Positions 1 through 12,947 are shown, counted from the first letter of the stretch. The stretch is DNA of 64,000 bases from Sweltsa coloradensis (GCA_024449915.1 JAMZAV010000297.1:1426001-1490000); one strand, 5' to 3'. Numbers and translations: made by a program. The notes: generated by a model not told the origin, from the letters alone.

Positions 1-291
1 GACAAATTATTGAAAAAGGCCTTAAAACTTAATAAAATATAATAAGGGACCCTTAAATGGTTTTTCAATTGTGGTACAAAAAACTAGAATACCTTTAGTC
101 AGGAGAAGAAGAAGAATACGGAAAACTGATTGTCACAGCTAGTCATGAGTTATTAGCGAGCGAAAGCTTCAACAGAGGTGACAAGACAGTGTTTAAAATG
201 GAGTGAAGAGATTGGAAACTAAAAAGTTTTTACCCGGGATTTCGATTGAAGCTCGTGTTCAGATCGGGAGTTCGAATAAGCGCACAACTAT
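1..291. other. No gene recognised
   Basis: AT-rich sequence with no convincing open frame or repeat. Its last 15 bases run into the first unit of the tandem duplication that follows. Confidence 0.4.
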
Positions 292-607
292 ATAGGCACC
301 GGTCAGTGGAAGGGTTGCAGGATACAAGGTCATAAGCGCACAACCATATGGGCACCGGTCAGTGGAAGGGTTGCAGGATACAAGGTCATCGTTACTCGCT
401 CATTCGTAGAATAATGTTCCGAGTTTTATCTGGTGGGTCACTGCGACATATGGGCACCGGTCAGTGGAAGGGTTGCAGGATACAAGGTCATAAGCGCACA
501 ACCATATGGGCAACGGTCAGTGAAAGGGTTGCAGGATACAAGGTCATCGTTACTCGCTCATTCGTAGAATAATGTTCCGAGTTTTATCTGGTGGGTCACT
601 GCGACAT
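292..607 (+). repeat. 157/158-bp tandem duplication with four 39-bp sub-repeats
   Basis: Two tandem copies of a unit of about 157 bp (292-449 and 450-607). Each unit holds two copies of a 39-bp block starting GGCACCGGTCAGTGGAAGGG, at about 295, 351, 452 and 509. After the second block of each unit comes the same segment beginning CGTTACTCGCTCATTCGTAG and ending CACTGCGACAT. The copies differ by only a few bases, so the duplication is recent. The open frame across it exists only because the repeat lacks stops, and I do not call it a gene. It looks like a young minisatellite or the internal array of a mobile element. Confidence 0.9.
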
Positions 608-1884
608 CCAAACTTTCAATGAAGCACATGGATTACTGCAAGACAAAAAACAAGAAATTAACACCTTATCTATTAGTACAACAGTTACTTATATAACACA
701 CACGTAAACAGACATGAATATTGGAAAATCATTATGAACAGCAATACCAACTGTCACCCCAGCTTACTCCAGGTTTCCAAACATTGTAATCCAGCGCGAT
801 GTCGACTGCGGTGGCAACAGCGTTGTCACAGCGTTTCCAATGGTGCTCACCCTGTGGCATACGAACAGTGGCGCTTAAGAGATACCAACTGATACAACCT
901 ACCGTAAACACTATGACAAGATCACAACTTTCACGGTTCTAACGTTGTAAACATAGATCTGGTGACAGTGAGTATATAGAATACTCACATTGCACTTGTA
1001 GTCAAAGTTTTCTTTTGAACGTTTTATCTTTTGTAGGACTGTAGAAATGATCGAGTCTTGTGCAGCGATCCTTGTCATCCGTCCGTAGGAACTGTAGGTA
1101 CCTGCAAAGTGTTATTAATGGTAACAGTTAATTCTTTTCAAAAGGGATGTTGAGTCATCTCGGTGCCCGTTAGAGCGCCGCATCCAAGCCGCGGTGCGTT
1201 AGTTCTGGCACCGTATTCAGGAAGTCAAGCTGGGGCGCTAAGATGTGTCACCAACGTCATGAAACGTGATATAAATTTGAAAACTTAAGATATTAAGATA
1301 CTTGAGTTCAAGATACATCTCGGTGAAATTTAGAGGACCTTGATAGTTTAGATTTACAGATTTGTATTTGTATTTATTTTACTTCCGTTGACAGGTACAA
1401 AGTGCATATGGTACTAAAGATAAGTATGAGCGCTGTGAGCAACTGTAGGCCTACTTATATTAGGATAAATCAGCAAATTGATATCTGGTTATAGCTATAC
1501 ATACCATTGTATGTCAATGATAGGCCTACATTAAGAAAAAAACCAAGAAAAATGGATTGTACATTTCGTCAAAGAACTAAATCATGTAATTACCTGTCCG
1601 CGGTTTTAGATAACCTCTTAGTCACTAGAAGGAAGTAGAAAACTAGAAGAATGGTCCATGGTATATATGTGCAACATCTAAGTTTATCTCTGTGAATGTC
1701 TTCAGATAGTTGCTATGGTTTTATCAACAATGAACAGGGAAAAGTAAACTGTAGCTTTATTCCAATCAAAAGGGGGTACGTATGTACACTAACATTATTG
1801 CATTATATGCCTCGGTCGATGGTATGTATTTCCAAGGTCACGGAAGATTCATTAAGTTTAAGTTTTTTTTTTGGTTTATTTGGA
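608..1884. other. Intergenic, no gene recognised
   Basis: No reading frame with family-like sequence. The palindrome TAGGCCTA occurs twice, near 1447 and 1521. The stretch ends at a T-run (about 1863-1872) just before the GC-rich repeat. Confidence 0.4.
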
Positions 1885-2445
1885 TTAAGGACGCGTCAAC
1901 CGTTAGGTCATAATGCACCACTCTAGCCTAAGGGGGGGGGGAGGAGGGGCCCATGCTGGTCAGAACCAGCCACGGGAAAGGGGAGGAAAGGGGGGTTTCT
2001 CACGTCGCGGTCGTCATCGTCTTTGTCATCGTTCGTTGTGTCATTGTCATCGTCGCCGGGGGGTCGTCAAGGAAGGGGACAATGTCCCGACGACGATTGC
2101 CAGAGCTCGCCTCTAGTTTCGGGGAGTAAGATACTCCGCTCTTTCTAGATGATGTTTGCGAGGTGGACTTTTTCTCTTGAATCGCCTTTTACGATAACAG
2201 AGCCATGCTACTGGGCCAATTCTACCCCGGGCCCAGACGGGGGATTAAGTTTAAGGGCATGCCAACTCTAGCCTGTAGGGGAGGATATGGGGGAGGAAAG
2301 ACCCATCCTGCTCAGAACCAAACACGGGTAGGGGGAGGAAAAAAGGGGATTCACTCGTCTCGGTCGTCTTCGTCGGGGAGTTCATCCAGGGAAGGGGGAG
2401 GGTTCCCCGACGACAACCGCCAGAACTCGCCTCTATCGTCATCTA
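1885..2445. repeat. GC-rich interspersed repeat with an internal duplication
   Basis: A GC-rich island in AT-rich DNA. Two related segments, about 1921-2116 and 2267-2441, each run from CTCTAGCCT through a G-rich purine stretch, then a CGTC/TCGTC-rich stretch, to GCCAGAGCTCGCCTCTA (or a close variant). The opening motif GTCAACCGTTAGGTCATAATG reappears diverged at 25060. In reverse complement it reappears at 37235-37275 and 43242-43270, so this is part of a dispersed family. Open frames on both strands reflect base composition and are not called genes. Confidence 0.7.
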
Positions 2446-4965
2446 TCGACAAAATAATTTTGAAAAATGAATTAAATGTGCAGCTTCTCACTTCACGAAC
2501 CTTGGCTACATTTACATCAATACATGATCATAAGTCGCATTTATAGATACACGTTTTTCCGGGACCGGCGGTTACATGAACCAATCAGAAACTTGACGTA
2601 CGTTCGGGGCCGGCAATTCCGTTAGAGATTGCCATATGGCTAGTAGGCAAGACTTACTCATAAAACCTGGTAAAACTATGAATCACACGTGTTGTGTAAT
2701 ATGGAATTGTGTTTACATACCCCTATTGGTATCTTATGAGAATTGCATTTACATAATTACTAGTCAGAAAAGTTGATATATTTTGTATAAATTAACTAAA
2801 GAGGAAGGTATTCTATGGATGTGCTGAAGTCTAAAGTCTCAAGGCAAAAGTCTATAGTGTATAGTCTTTACTCTACAGACTAAAGCCTTAAGTAATAAAG
2901 CTAAAATAATCAGTCATTAATTATTATAATTATCAGTTAGTCCTTATTCGCTCAAGTTGCATAGCATTCAAGGATGTTATTCGTCGTAGAACTTTAGTAC
3001 ACACCATACTTTTAGTAGAGAAAAACCCTGGGTAGGCCACGACCAATCGCGAAACAGAAATACAGAAATGACAAGTGAATTAAACAGATTCTATAAAAAT
3101 ATTGTCTTTGGAAAGAAAAAAAAATTTAACATACCGATAATAACTTTCCCACCTCCTCCTCCACGGTCCTGTCCACGGTTTTGAATAATCATCCCGTCAT
3201 TGGAAGTCTTGTAGAACACGACAAAATAATCTGGATTTATTTCTCTGAATGCATTCTGTAATGAGAGTTACTATGGATCTATTCAACAATAATCACATCA
3301 AAATTAATGAAGTAAGTCTCAGCTCAAGTGTGTTGTTGTTTTGCTGTGTCCCCTTAACGACAAGTATTAACAAAAGGCTTTGACATTAAATGGAACTTAA
3401 CCTATACTTGAGTTCGACAGTTTAATCTAAAATATTTCACAGATCGTTTTGAGTTTTAATCAAGCGACAGGCCCGAGATACTAAACACACAAAAACTCAT
3501 AATTGGAGCGTCCCTATCTATAGACTAAAGCTTCTGTGTGCTTTCGTTAGGTAAAGTTCGATGCTAGCAATGCCGCTGGAGTTCGTGACTCTATTCACAC
3601 TTTTTTAAGCTTTCTTCCTTTTTACGCTAGGACTCAATTCACAATTGAAACCGCGTAGCACCAACACATCTATATTAATAATCATACTTTTGAAGACCTT
3701 AAGCGAAAAATGGCTATAATCTCAGTTACAAATAAAAATATATACCCCTTAGATCTTTATTTTTGGAAGTGAAAATTGAGAAGAATATGAAAAGGGGGGC
3801 AGTAAATGGTATGGGATCAAGGGTAGGATGTGAGGTAAGCCCTATATTGAGATTTGTAGGCCTTAAATCTTGCCGCGCAAACACTCATAATCCCATACAT
3901 GAATAGAGAGGTGCCTCCCCTGAATGCCGCTCTTCAGGTGGCTCTTCGAGGGTGGAGGATGATGAAAGTCGGCAGGGAATTTCTAAGCCAATTGCTATTT
4001 TATAGGATTAAATCCCAGCTTTCACCTTGGAACAAAGCTTCAGTAAGGATTACCTGTAGATATGGTATTATTCTGGAGTTTTCTTGGGCTAGGGCCTCAT
4101 ACGATAGCATTGAACTATTTATCTTTCTAAAAACATACTTAACACATAATAAAAACTTGTCTTTAGCTTGAAGAAAAAGTTATTATAATTTTTCGTTTTT
4201 AAGAGCTGCTGCTGCTGCTCATTTTACGCGGTTTCGTATTTCTCAACCAATTTTAGTCGCATCTATTTGTGATTTTATTTAATTATGTAAAAATTTATTA
4301 TGAATGCGTCTATCACATTTCCATTAATTAATTGTAGAAAATAAACAAAAAAAACATTCCATTTTCTAGAGTTTAGAATCTGTCAAAATGGTCAAAAACA
4401 CCCAAATGAATACGCATTTACTGATTGATCTATGATAAATATTGGAAATCTGATATAATAGGCACGTTCAGATGTCCTCCATTATCAAGTATGCCAAGTT
4501 GTTAGATGTTGTGATTAATGGCTGCAGGACAAGAAACGCGCCGAACATCACGCCGGCTTCCTCTTTAGTGTTTTATATAATTATTATAAAATTTTATTTT
4601 TGTATAATAATTAAAGTATAATCATGTTATTTAGTGAGTGGGTAAAATACGGCGCGAATTGATTGACTTTCTTAATGAAAAATTAGATATTCTGCGATTA
4701 TTGGTGGTAGAACTATATGTTTATACTCGATCAATGTAGATACGAAATTTATTTTACATTTAAATGTGTTGTTCACTTCTGAAATTTGTATCAAATTGAA
4801 AAATGTCACCCCTTAAACAACATTACACAAATAATAAATGGAATTTATAGGATTATGATAATAATATTGATGAATTCGAGCTCTCGTGTCATGAAGCCAC
4901 ACGGTTGATTTGACATTCGTTTGCTGTCGTGTCCGCCGCTCGGTTGACATGTGGTCTCGACTAGT
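2446..4965. other. Intergenic, no gene recognised
   Basis: AT-rich. The only simple repeat seen is a short (GCT)n run at about 4206-4220. The longest open frame (3899-4171) shows no recognisable motif. Confidence 0.35.
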
Positions 4966-4981
4966 GGGGGGGGGGGGGGGG
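4966..4981 (+). repeat. G16 homopolymer
   Basis: Sixteen consecutive G in AT-rich surroundings. It is one of about a dozen long G/C runs in the window and could form a G-quadruplex; assembly length errors are likely here. Confidence 0.9.
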
Positions 4982-5262
4982 ATCGTGACGTAGTCGCCCA
5001 CGTGTTACTTGTCACTGTCAGTGTCACTCGTGTCGGCGGGTCCGTGTTTTACAATCATTCCCGGGGAACGTGCTATACTCGACCCGTCAAGTTTTGAGGA
5101 CACCATTGCCACCGTAATGAGACGTCGGGTAATAATATTGTCAGTTGATCAACGAAGCGGCGGCGTGAAATACTCGTTTCATCGGCTCACTAGAGCTCAA
5201 GAAAAATAAATATATTACATGGTTTTGGTGAAATTATAAAATATGTAAACAATTCAATACTG

Positions 5263-5420
5263 AAAATAATGATAATGATAATGATTGTGATAGTGATAAT
5301 GATAATGATAATGATAATGTTAATGTTAATGTTAATGTTAATGTTAATGTTAATGTTAATGTTAATGTTAATGTTAATGTTAATGTTAATGTTAATGTTA
5401 ATGTTAATGTTAATGTTAAA
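5263..5420 (+). repeat. Compound hexanucleotide microsatellite (GATAAT)n-(GTTAAT)n
   Basis: A GATAAT-type block (about 5263-5318) passes into roughly 17 units of GTTAAT (about 5319-5418). Six-base units keep frames open on both strands, which explains the Leu-Thr, Asn-Ile and Met-Leu dipeptide frames here. None is a gene. Confidence 0.95.
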
Positions 5421-7980
5421 TAAAACAATAACGATTGCCATAACAATAATGCTATCAAATTAGATACAAACGTAGAACAATTTTAGACCGAGAACAGTTT
5501 TCTAATAGATACAAGATATATCGCCAATTTTTTATTTCACTAACATTTTCATAACAAATGCAAAATATGAATTAATAATTATTTTAATCAATAACAAATA
5601 ATTAACATGTATCATTTAATTTCTTATCTCGCACTTATTATTTCTACGTGCCCTATGAACAGAATACATTCTTAACAGCCCTGCTAACATGCACTCTACG
5701 CTAAGCGTATTGTTTCTGTGCTCCCACCGCATTATTTGCATAGTCGGCAGTGAATTCACCAGCGACGCGGCGCAAAGTGTCGCTCGCGCACGCCGTGTGT
5801 GACTTGTTAGACAACCCGCAGTCTTGCCCCGAGATGGTATTAGATTCTTACTCGGCCTACCATGCGTGATGAAGCTAAGTGAGGCTCTCATTATCGTAGC
5901 TAACTTCACTCGGCTATATTATCTAAAGGGAGGTTGCCAAATGAGAAATTACAGACTTTGGCATATCAAATGCCGGTAAACGTCTTATGCTACTATCAAT
6001 TTGGGCCTTCAAACCATTCACATTTACATAAACAATGGCTATTTAAATGCAGGGTTCACGCTTCTAGCGTCATGAGTTTGAGCTCGAGTTGAGCTATCAT
6101 AGTAGAAACATGTTCTCTTCTATAACGCAATGTTGGTTTGTTGACAACTTGTTGCTGGGTCATTGGCTTGCACTAAGTTGTTGCACGGTTACCATTGTTT
6201 TTAAGCTGCACTTGAATTACATTTCAAAACTTCATACACGGAAAGACAAGTGGCGGTTAATTGTTTTCATTGGTATTGCACAAAAATGCAATATCAACCT
6301 TATAGCATAGAGAATAAGCAATCTTCTTCTTTTCACGACCATATTTTATTTGTATGAGCAATATAAATTGAAATCACTTGCATTTATAACAAATTGTAAT
6401 ATTTTTTAAAGAATGCGTATTGTTTATATTATTTCTAATGTATTTCATTGACCAATCTTCATAATTTACTATTTTGATGATGGTTTAATTGTTATGCTCT
6501 TTTCTAAAATTGTTACACAATTGTTTCTTAGATTGTACTTCTAGAATATAATGATACAAACGTGAGAATAATATACAAATAAAGAAAAAGCATTTCGTGC
6601 ATAAAAGCGTGCTTCTCCTCTCCTATATGACATCAACATTCTAAAAGTGTATGTTTACGTACTACCAATATTAGTATATATTTACCATTATATACATATT
6701 TTATACACAAAATTTGCAATTCAATTTGAAAATTTTGAAAGGTGACTTCTTTCAAATTGTTTAAGTAATTTTTCTTATAGACCTGTTTGTTATACTTACA
6801 AACTCCCTGCACTACTCAGATTATTTACAAATAAATTCATCGCCAAAAAATATTTTTCAATCGCGTAACATTCCCAAGCCTTTTAAAAATCTGGTATCTT
6901 CAAGATTATATTGGGTTTACACAACGGAAAAGGCCACCCTTGTTGTAAGATCAAAATGTATTTGTTTCAATCTGAGTCGCAATACTCGAATAGACACGCT
7001 GACCTGATGGGACACGGTTTGAGTCGTTTGACTTGTGAACATGGAAACTTCAATCTGGCCGAGTAAAGTTTCAACTAGAACGAAAGCTTTTGCTCATTCT
7101 CTCAACAGTGTTTTCCTGAAGACAAGAAGTGTTGGCAATTCAGATCAGTCTCCCAGGACACAAGCATCGTCTCCCTGATTGAAACCAAGTGAAGAGGTAT
7201 GTTTGCATGGGAATAACAAGAGTGCAGTCGCTACCGTCTGCTGCGCCCAAGGTTTCGCCACTGATTTCGTTAGCCTATCCGAGTTGCCTCTGCAAACTTC
7301 TGTCGCAAAGAAAAACTTACATTTTACCAACGAATAACACGTAGACGTTGGCCATTTTCTGAAACTTGATTTTGCTAGGTAACAAGCAAGAAGTAATCAA
7401 ACAACCTCAGTTATATGCGTCATTGTAACTATTTTCCTCCGTTCGATTATAACGGCCCGTTTTCTCGAATAAAAAATGTTATTATTTTTTTTTTACAACG
7501 GAACTCAATTAATGGGAATGATTTGTGTGTTTGTAAGTATGTTTTTGTCAAACACAGGTCGTACCACTGAACAGATTGTGGTGACATTTCAAACAATTAT
7601 CAAAAAACAAATTTGTAAACTTCAAGAAATAATTATTCTGAAAATGAAGAAGTGTTGAAAGTGAAAGTGATAAAATCTTTTTATCAAATCTGCTTTTGAA
7701 TGTCAGACTACTTTTACGGCGATAGCTAAACGTACCGAATCTCCACGAAAAATGCTCTAAACGTTCCGCTCGGAGATTAAGTAGATCTTGCATTCTTACC
7801 TTGTACTTTGTACGAACTGTGTTTTTCATTGTATTTTTATGAATTTAAAAATATGTTCTATTATACGGTTCACTCAAAAAGCGTTAGACTTCGTTTATTT
7901 GAGAGTTATCTCTTATTGTTTAAACGTTGTTCATCAACCGAGTCCAGTGCAACATGACCCGTTTGAGTTGAGTCAAAAGG
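5421..7980. other. Intergenic, no gene recognised
   Basis: AT-rich except for a more mixed patch at 5616-5909 that has a 97-codon open frame on the minus strand with no recognisable domain. No splice-bounded exon could be supported. Confidence 0.35.
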
Positions 7981-8008
7981 CTCGTTCGCTACGCTCCCTC
8001 GTCTAATT
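7981..8008 (-). mobile_element. Terminal fragment of the GACGAG-type element family
   Basis: The end ...CGTTCGCTACGCTCCCTCGTCTAAT matches, with few changes, the 5' end (read on the minus strand) of the element at 43137-43890. No matching 3' end with a CTAG terminus was found nearby, so only a fragment is called. Confidence 0.4.
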
Positions 8009-9177
8009 GTTTCTTAAGTTACCTTGCAAGCAATGCGTGAACCAACGTTATATTCGTTTTAATTAGATTCATGCCAGTGGGAACCCCAGAAAGTAAGAAG
8101 AGTCAAGGGTGAGGTTCTATGAGAAGTAATGTCCAAAATTTTATATCTTTAGACTCTTATAATCAGCATTCATCTTTATTATAAAGAAAACAATGAAAAT
8201 TAATTCATCGGGCAATACCGATAGCGGGAGAAAATTGGCTTGCACTACTGGGCTGTATGTTTTCTTATTCGCAATTGCACAGGTTTTTATTGTGCAAAGC
8301 ATAACTCGCCTTTTAGGATATTACTTTCCCGGAAACACAAACATGCATACATGATATTTAATATCCTGTTAAATGTTTTTTAAATATTTAATTCTTATTA
8401 TAATGCGACGTTTTCCGAAAGTTAATTATTCACGATATTCAGGACGAATTAAACTTCAAAGCTACAGTCGCATACATTCATCGGGGTACTGCCGGAACTA
8501 CGTTTTAGCCAAGATGTAAGCGAAAGCAAACTCCTTGTCTTAAATTTCATTATAGCTCATCTCTTAATTGCATACCACGATATTGTACAAGTACCAGGGC
8601 AGAATAATAAACTTGTACAGCCCCATAGCTCATTAGCATTTGGCGCGTTGCTGCATTACTTAAAGCCCGAGTTTGGGAGTCACAGGAAATATATGTTAAG
8701 CATCGGATCTTTCAGATAAGACTTAACAGGATCTCGGAGCATAAAGCAGACAGACAGAACGGATGAATCGCAGACGATAGCTATCTCTCTTCCACAGCAA
8801 GAATAGTTACTACGATTCGGAGGAATATTGTGCGTGAAGGGAAACTTTGTTTCTTAAAATTCAGATGTTCAAACTTATGTGCGACTGTGATTGTGTTGGT
8901 AGGTGTGGGTGTGGGTTTATGTTCTTGTTTAACTATAGAATGGCGTATAACTGGCAAACAAATGCCTTGTTTTCAGTAATTTATAATATCCTAATGACGG
9001 AGGGCTGCCGCAATTATTTGTTGGAGGCAGTGAAACAATCTGGTTAGGTCCATTGAATTGAATACTATACAATGTGGATAACAACGTTATTAAATAAACA
9101 TGTTTTCTTATGTTTAGTAGACATGCCTGGATAAACCAAGTAACTGCAGGGCACTATCTCGAGATAAACGGCGTATT
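8009..9177. other. Intergenic, no gene recognised
   Basis: No recognised coding or RNA feature. A 66-codon open frame at 8847 begins with a GTG-rich run and looks fortuitous. Confidence 0.35.
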
Positions 9178-9178
9178 T

Positions 9179-9195
9179 TGGTGGAGGTGCCGGGT
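9179..9195 (+). other. PBS-like motif complementary to a tRNA-Ala 3' end
   Basis: TGGTGGAGGTGCCGGG(T): the reverse complement ends CCCGGCACCTCCA plus CCA, which fits the T-stem, acceptor and CCA tail of animal tRNA-Ala. This is the form of an LTR-retrotransposon primer binding site. No flanking LTR is evident, so it is a relic or a coincidence. Confidence 0.4.
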
Positions 9196-9965
9196 TACGC
9201 GTGAAACTTGACATTGAAATAATGCACCATTCGTTTTCATTTAGGCGCGTTTACCTGAAATATTATCTCGCCATTTATCTTGGTGCGTGTTCGGTCCTCG
9301 CCGTTTATACAGAAAACAAACACGAGGAAATAGCGGACTCCTCCACAGTTTTACACAACTGAATGTAGTTAGCTGTAATATCATCCGACCATAAATCTAC
9401 ATTTATTGTAATAAATGCAACACTGCAGTTTTAAGTTAATTTAGATTAAAGTGAAATGTAATTTTTTTAACAATTCTGTTTATCTTTTTATCCACCCTGT
9501 GCCAAGTTCAGCAATAAATTCCCTCTCAGATAACTCATCTCAAAAACATGCATGTATTCACCGTAACAGTTGGAATACTGAAAAGCGGTGGCTATACTTC
9601 ATGTCCGGAAATCTTCAACTCCATCTTCTCACCTATTTTTTACGATTTTAAAATATATTCAAGACTTAATAAAACATATCGAGAAGATTGTGATGTGCGA
9701 GCTTCTATTCAATACAATCATATCTGCGAATTTATATACCATTTTTATTACCTTTATTTATTGATTTGAATGAGTAAATCTACATTAAATTTCCGATACA
9801 AATATTACACGTTTTTCTGCGTCACCAGGAATTCACAAGTACGCAACGAGATTTGATATACAAAATAAAATGGTTTACAGTGACTGTTATTTTACACAGT
9901 AAAGTTATGCTTGTTTACAAATACGACTTCTGTATCACTTTTTACACTATTATTCTGCTGTAAAA

Positions 9966-10708
9966 CTAGGAAAACGCTAAAGTCCCGCCGCGTTGATGGA
10001 TAAGCTTTTAAAGTTTTTAGTTTGCGTGGGATATCTTTACTTTTGCAAGTGCTTTGTTTTGCTACCTACGCATTGTAAGTGATTGTTGTCAAATTTCTTT
10101 TGTTACCTGTCAATTGGTATTATTTACCGTAAAAACTTATATTTAAAGCTTTATTTCTATGGATTCTGGCTAACTTTTTCAACTTTTTATTTTAAAAGGT
10201 ACTACATCACCATAACCTTAATGTCCATGTATAATATGAACGTTGTAGCCCCACCCGTTTGGTCAGAATTGGCCCAAATGGCACGAAAAGTCAAAAACTT
10301 ATATTAAAATCTTTATTTCTATAGATTCTGACTAACTTTTCCAACTTTTTCTTTCAGAAAGCAATACATCACCATTACCTTAATGTTCATGTGAAATATG
10401 AACGTTGTAGCCCTACCCGTTTGGTCAGAATCGGCCCAAATGTCTCGAAAATATCGCACTAAAAATCGAAAAAAAATCGTAAAAGTGCGATATTCATGAG
10501 AAATATTTCTTCGATTGTACCCAAAAACGTGGCACGTCTAAGTTCAGAGATTTCGAAGGTCCCCTTCAATTTTCATCAAGATCGCATATGCCGTTTGCCC
10601 GGAATCGTGCGAACAAACAGACAAAAAAACAAAAAAAAAAAAAAAAAACAACCGAGCTAAATTTTTTGGGGGGTCAGTGAAATTGAAGTCTTCGCTTCGC
10701 TCATCCAA
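9966..10708 (-). mobile_element. Non-autonomous Helentron-like element, copy A
   Basis: Read on the minus strand, the element starts TTGGATGAGCGAAGCGAAG (right edge) and ends at CTAG (left edge), followed by T. The last 30 bases hold the stem AACGC/GCGTT (9973-9994) around a 12-nt loop. Just inside the 3' end lies an inverted, one-mismatch copy of the 5' GGATGAGC. The body has two copies about 159 bp apart of a segment containing AACGTTGTAGCCC (near 10239 and 10397). It also carries a run related to GTTTGCCCGGAATCGTGCGAAC followed by an A-rich stretch. No protein is encoded. Subterminal inverted repeats, a terminal hairpin, internal tandem repeats and T-T flanks fit Helentron/Helitron2 non-autonomous elements; this class call is inference. 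Confidence 0.6.
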
Positions 10709-10966
10709 TAAACACAAATAACGAATATGTTTTACATAAATGCGCGTTTTATATCACACACAATTTTTATTTGTCACTGTGTAGGCTATAATCAGTTAAT
10801 TGTAACTACACTGAAACAAATTTGTCACATACTATCACTTTTTAGGAAAATACGCAATTTTAATTATGGTTAAACATGTTATTAACACATAACTCTTAAG
10901 CAAAATAATTAGGACCATAAGCCAATTGGTGACACACAAATCCTCGATTGACGCCAGTGCTGGATA

Positions 10967-11690
10967 CTAGGCCGCTTCGCGAACGCGTTTTCCAGTCGCG
11001 TTGATGGATGAGCTTTTTTAATATTTCTGTCCAATGATAACGTTTTTAAGTGGTGGAATCTCATGACTTTTTCTATAGTTACTTATATACACCTGTAAAA
11101 GGCTTATATTTTAAAACCTTTAAATTTATGAATTTTGACGATCTTTTTCAACTTTTTCTTTCAATAGGCACTACATCACCATAATCTTTATGTTAAAGTA
11201 AAAAATGAACGTTGTACCCCCACCCGTTTGGTCAGAATCGGCCCAAATATCACGAAAAATCATAAAAAACGGGGGAAAAATCGTAAAAGTACGATTTCTA
11301 TAAGAAATATTTTTTCAAATGTCTCTTAAATCACAACATATATAATTTCAGTGATTTTAAACGTCCCCATAAAGTTTCATCAATATCGGAGTAGCCGTTT
11401 GCCAAGTATCACGAAAATATCTCATTAAAAAATGAAAAGAATCGTAAAAGTACGATAATCATAAGAAATATTTGATCGATTTTACCCAAAAACGTAGCAG
11501 GTCTAAGTTCAGAGATTTCGAAGGTCCCCTCCAATTTTCATCAAGATTGCATATTAATGCCGTTTGCCCGGTAGAGAGCGAACAGACAAAAAACTAACAA
11601 AAACAAAACACCCGAGCTATTTTTCTTGGGGTAACGCAAGTGAAAAAAAAAACACAAAGTTAAATTGAAGTCTTTGCTTCGCTCTTCCAA
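10967..11690 (-). mobile_element. Non-autonomous Helentron-like element, copy B
   Basis: Same plan as copy A. The minus-strand 5' end is TTGGAAGAGCGAAGC. The 3' end is longer and GC-rich, finishing GCGAAGCGGCCTAG followed by T. The hairpin is strengthened to AACGCG/CGCGTT. The body shares the AACGTTGTA...CACCCGTTTGGTC segment and the GTTTGCC...GAGCGAACAGAC segment with copies A and C. No open frame. Confidence 0.6.
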
Positions 11691-11790
11691 TTAAATGCAC
11701 ATCGCAGTTCTTAATTCTACCTAAATGAAGTTGAATCTAACGCATTCTGTCATAAATAAATGATTAAAATAACAAATGTTATATGCAATG

Positions 11791-11921
11791 GGTGGAGATG
11801 TCGGGTAGAGAAAGAAATTTTTTAACTCCATAAGAATAGCATTGTTGGTGGAGGTGCCGGGTAGAGAAAGAAAATTTTTAACTCCATAAGAATAGCATTG
11901 TTGGTGGAGGCGCCGGGTCTT
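11791..11921 (+). repeat. 56-bp tandem repeat carrying PBS-like motifs
   Basis: Two full units and a partial third with period 56, starting at 11791, 11847 and 11903. Each begins GGTGGAG(A/G)(T/C)G(T/C)CGGGT and continues GAGAAAG...CTCCATAAGAATAGCATTG. The middle copy carries the full TGGTGGAGGTGCCGGG motif seen at 9179 and 40696. It lies between two Helentron-like copies. Confidence 0.85.
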
Positions 11922-12199
11922 TACTTTTGATTCAATATTTTTAAGTTGTACTCCTGTTTAATTACAGAGGGTGGTATTATTGTTGTGGTATTTTTTTAAG
12001 TATAGCACACGTGAGCGTGAATTAATTGGGTGTGTTTCAAATTATGTAGGTCAGTGTACTGTAAACAACAAATCGTATCTCAGTACTCTTACTTACTCTC
12101 ACAATCATTTTAATACATATTTAAAAAAATATACTTTGAAGCCTTTTACTTCGACAATAATTTTATCCTAATACTACCACATTCAGTGCATTCGTTTTT

Positions 12200-12947
12200 C
12201 TAGGCCGCTTCGCGAACGCTTTTTCCAGTCGCGTTGACGGATGAACTTTTTTTGGAATATTTTTGTCCAATGATTACGTTTTTATGTGGAATCTCCTTAC
12301 TTTTCTATAGTTACTTGATATTACTTGTTCATTATACACCTGTAAAAGGCTTAATAAAACCTTTATTTCTATGAATTTTGACCAACTTTTTCAACTTTTT
12401 TCCTTCAAGAGGCACTACATCACCATAATCTTTATGTCGATGTAAAATATGAACGTTGTAGCCCCACCCGTTTGGTCAAAATCGGCCCAAATATCACGAA
12501 AATATCGTATTAAAAACCGGAGAAAAAATCGTAAAAGTACGATTTCTATAAGAAATATTTTTTCAAATGTCTCTAAAATCATAACATATATGACTTTAGT
12601 GATTTTAAACGTTCCTATAAAGTTTCATTTATATCGGAGTAGCCGTTTGCCAAATATTACAAAAATATCGCACTAAAAATCGAAAAAAATCGTAAAAGTA
12701 CGATATTTATGAGAAATATTTCTTCGATTGTACACAAAATCAATACAGCTCTAAGTTCAGAGATTTCGAAGGTCCCCTTCAATTTTCATCAAGATCGCAT
12801 ATGCCGTTTGCCCTGTAAAGAGCGAACAAACAGACAAAAAAAACTAACAAAAACAAAACACCCGAGCTATTTTTCTTGGGGTAACGTAAGTAAAAAACAA
12901 ACAAAAAAACACAAAGTCAAATTGAAGTCTTCGCTTCGCTCATCCAA
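12200..12947 (-). mobile_element. Non-autonomous Helentron-like element, copy C
   Basis: Closest to copy B: the same long GC-rich 3' end ...GCGAAGCGGCCTAG, but here followed by A instead of T. The terminal stem is AACGC/GCGTT and the minus-strand 5' end is TTGGATGAGCGAAGCGAAG. The body carries the shared AACGTTGTAGCCCCACCCG segment near 12450. Short open frames inside it are incidental. Confidence 0.6.

Noticed and set aside
292..607. Possible CRISPR-like array
   Set aside because: Only four repeats, with unequal spacers that are themselves duplicated; the host is eukaryotic and no cas genes are present.
1696..2546. Several 60-110-codon frames
   Set aside because: They lie across the GC-rich duplicated repeat and read as Gly/Arg or Ser/Arg low complexity.
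5190..5463. Three overlapping open frames of 64-83 codons
   Set aside because: They are translations of the (GATAAT)n-(GTTAAT)n microsatellite.
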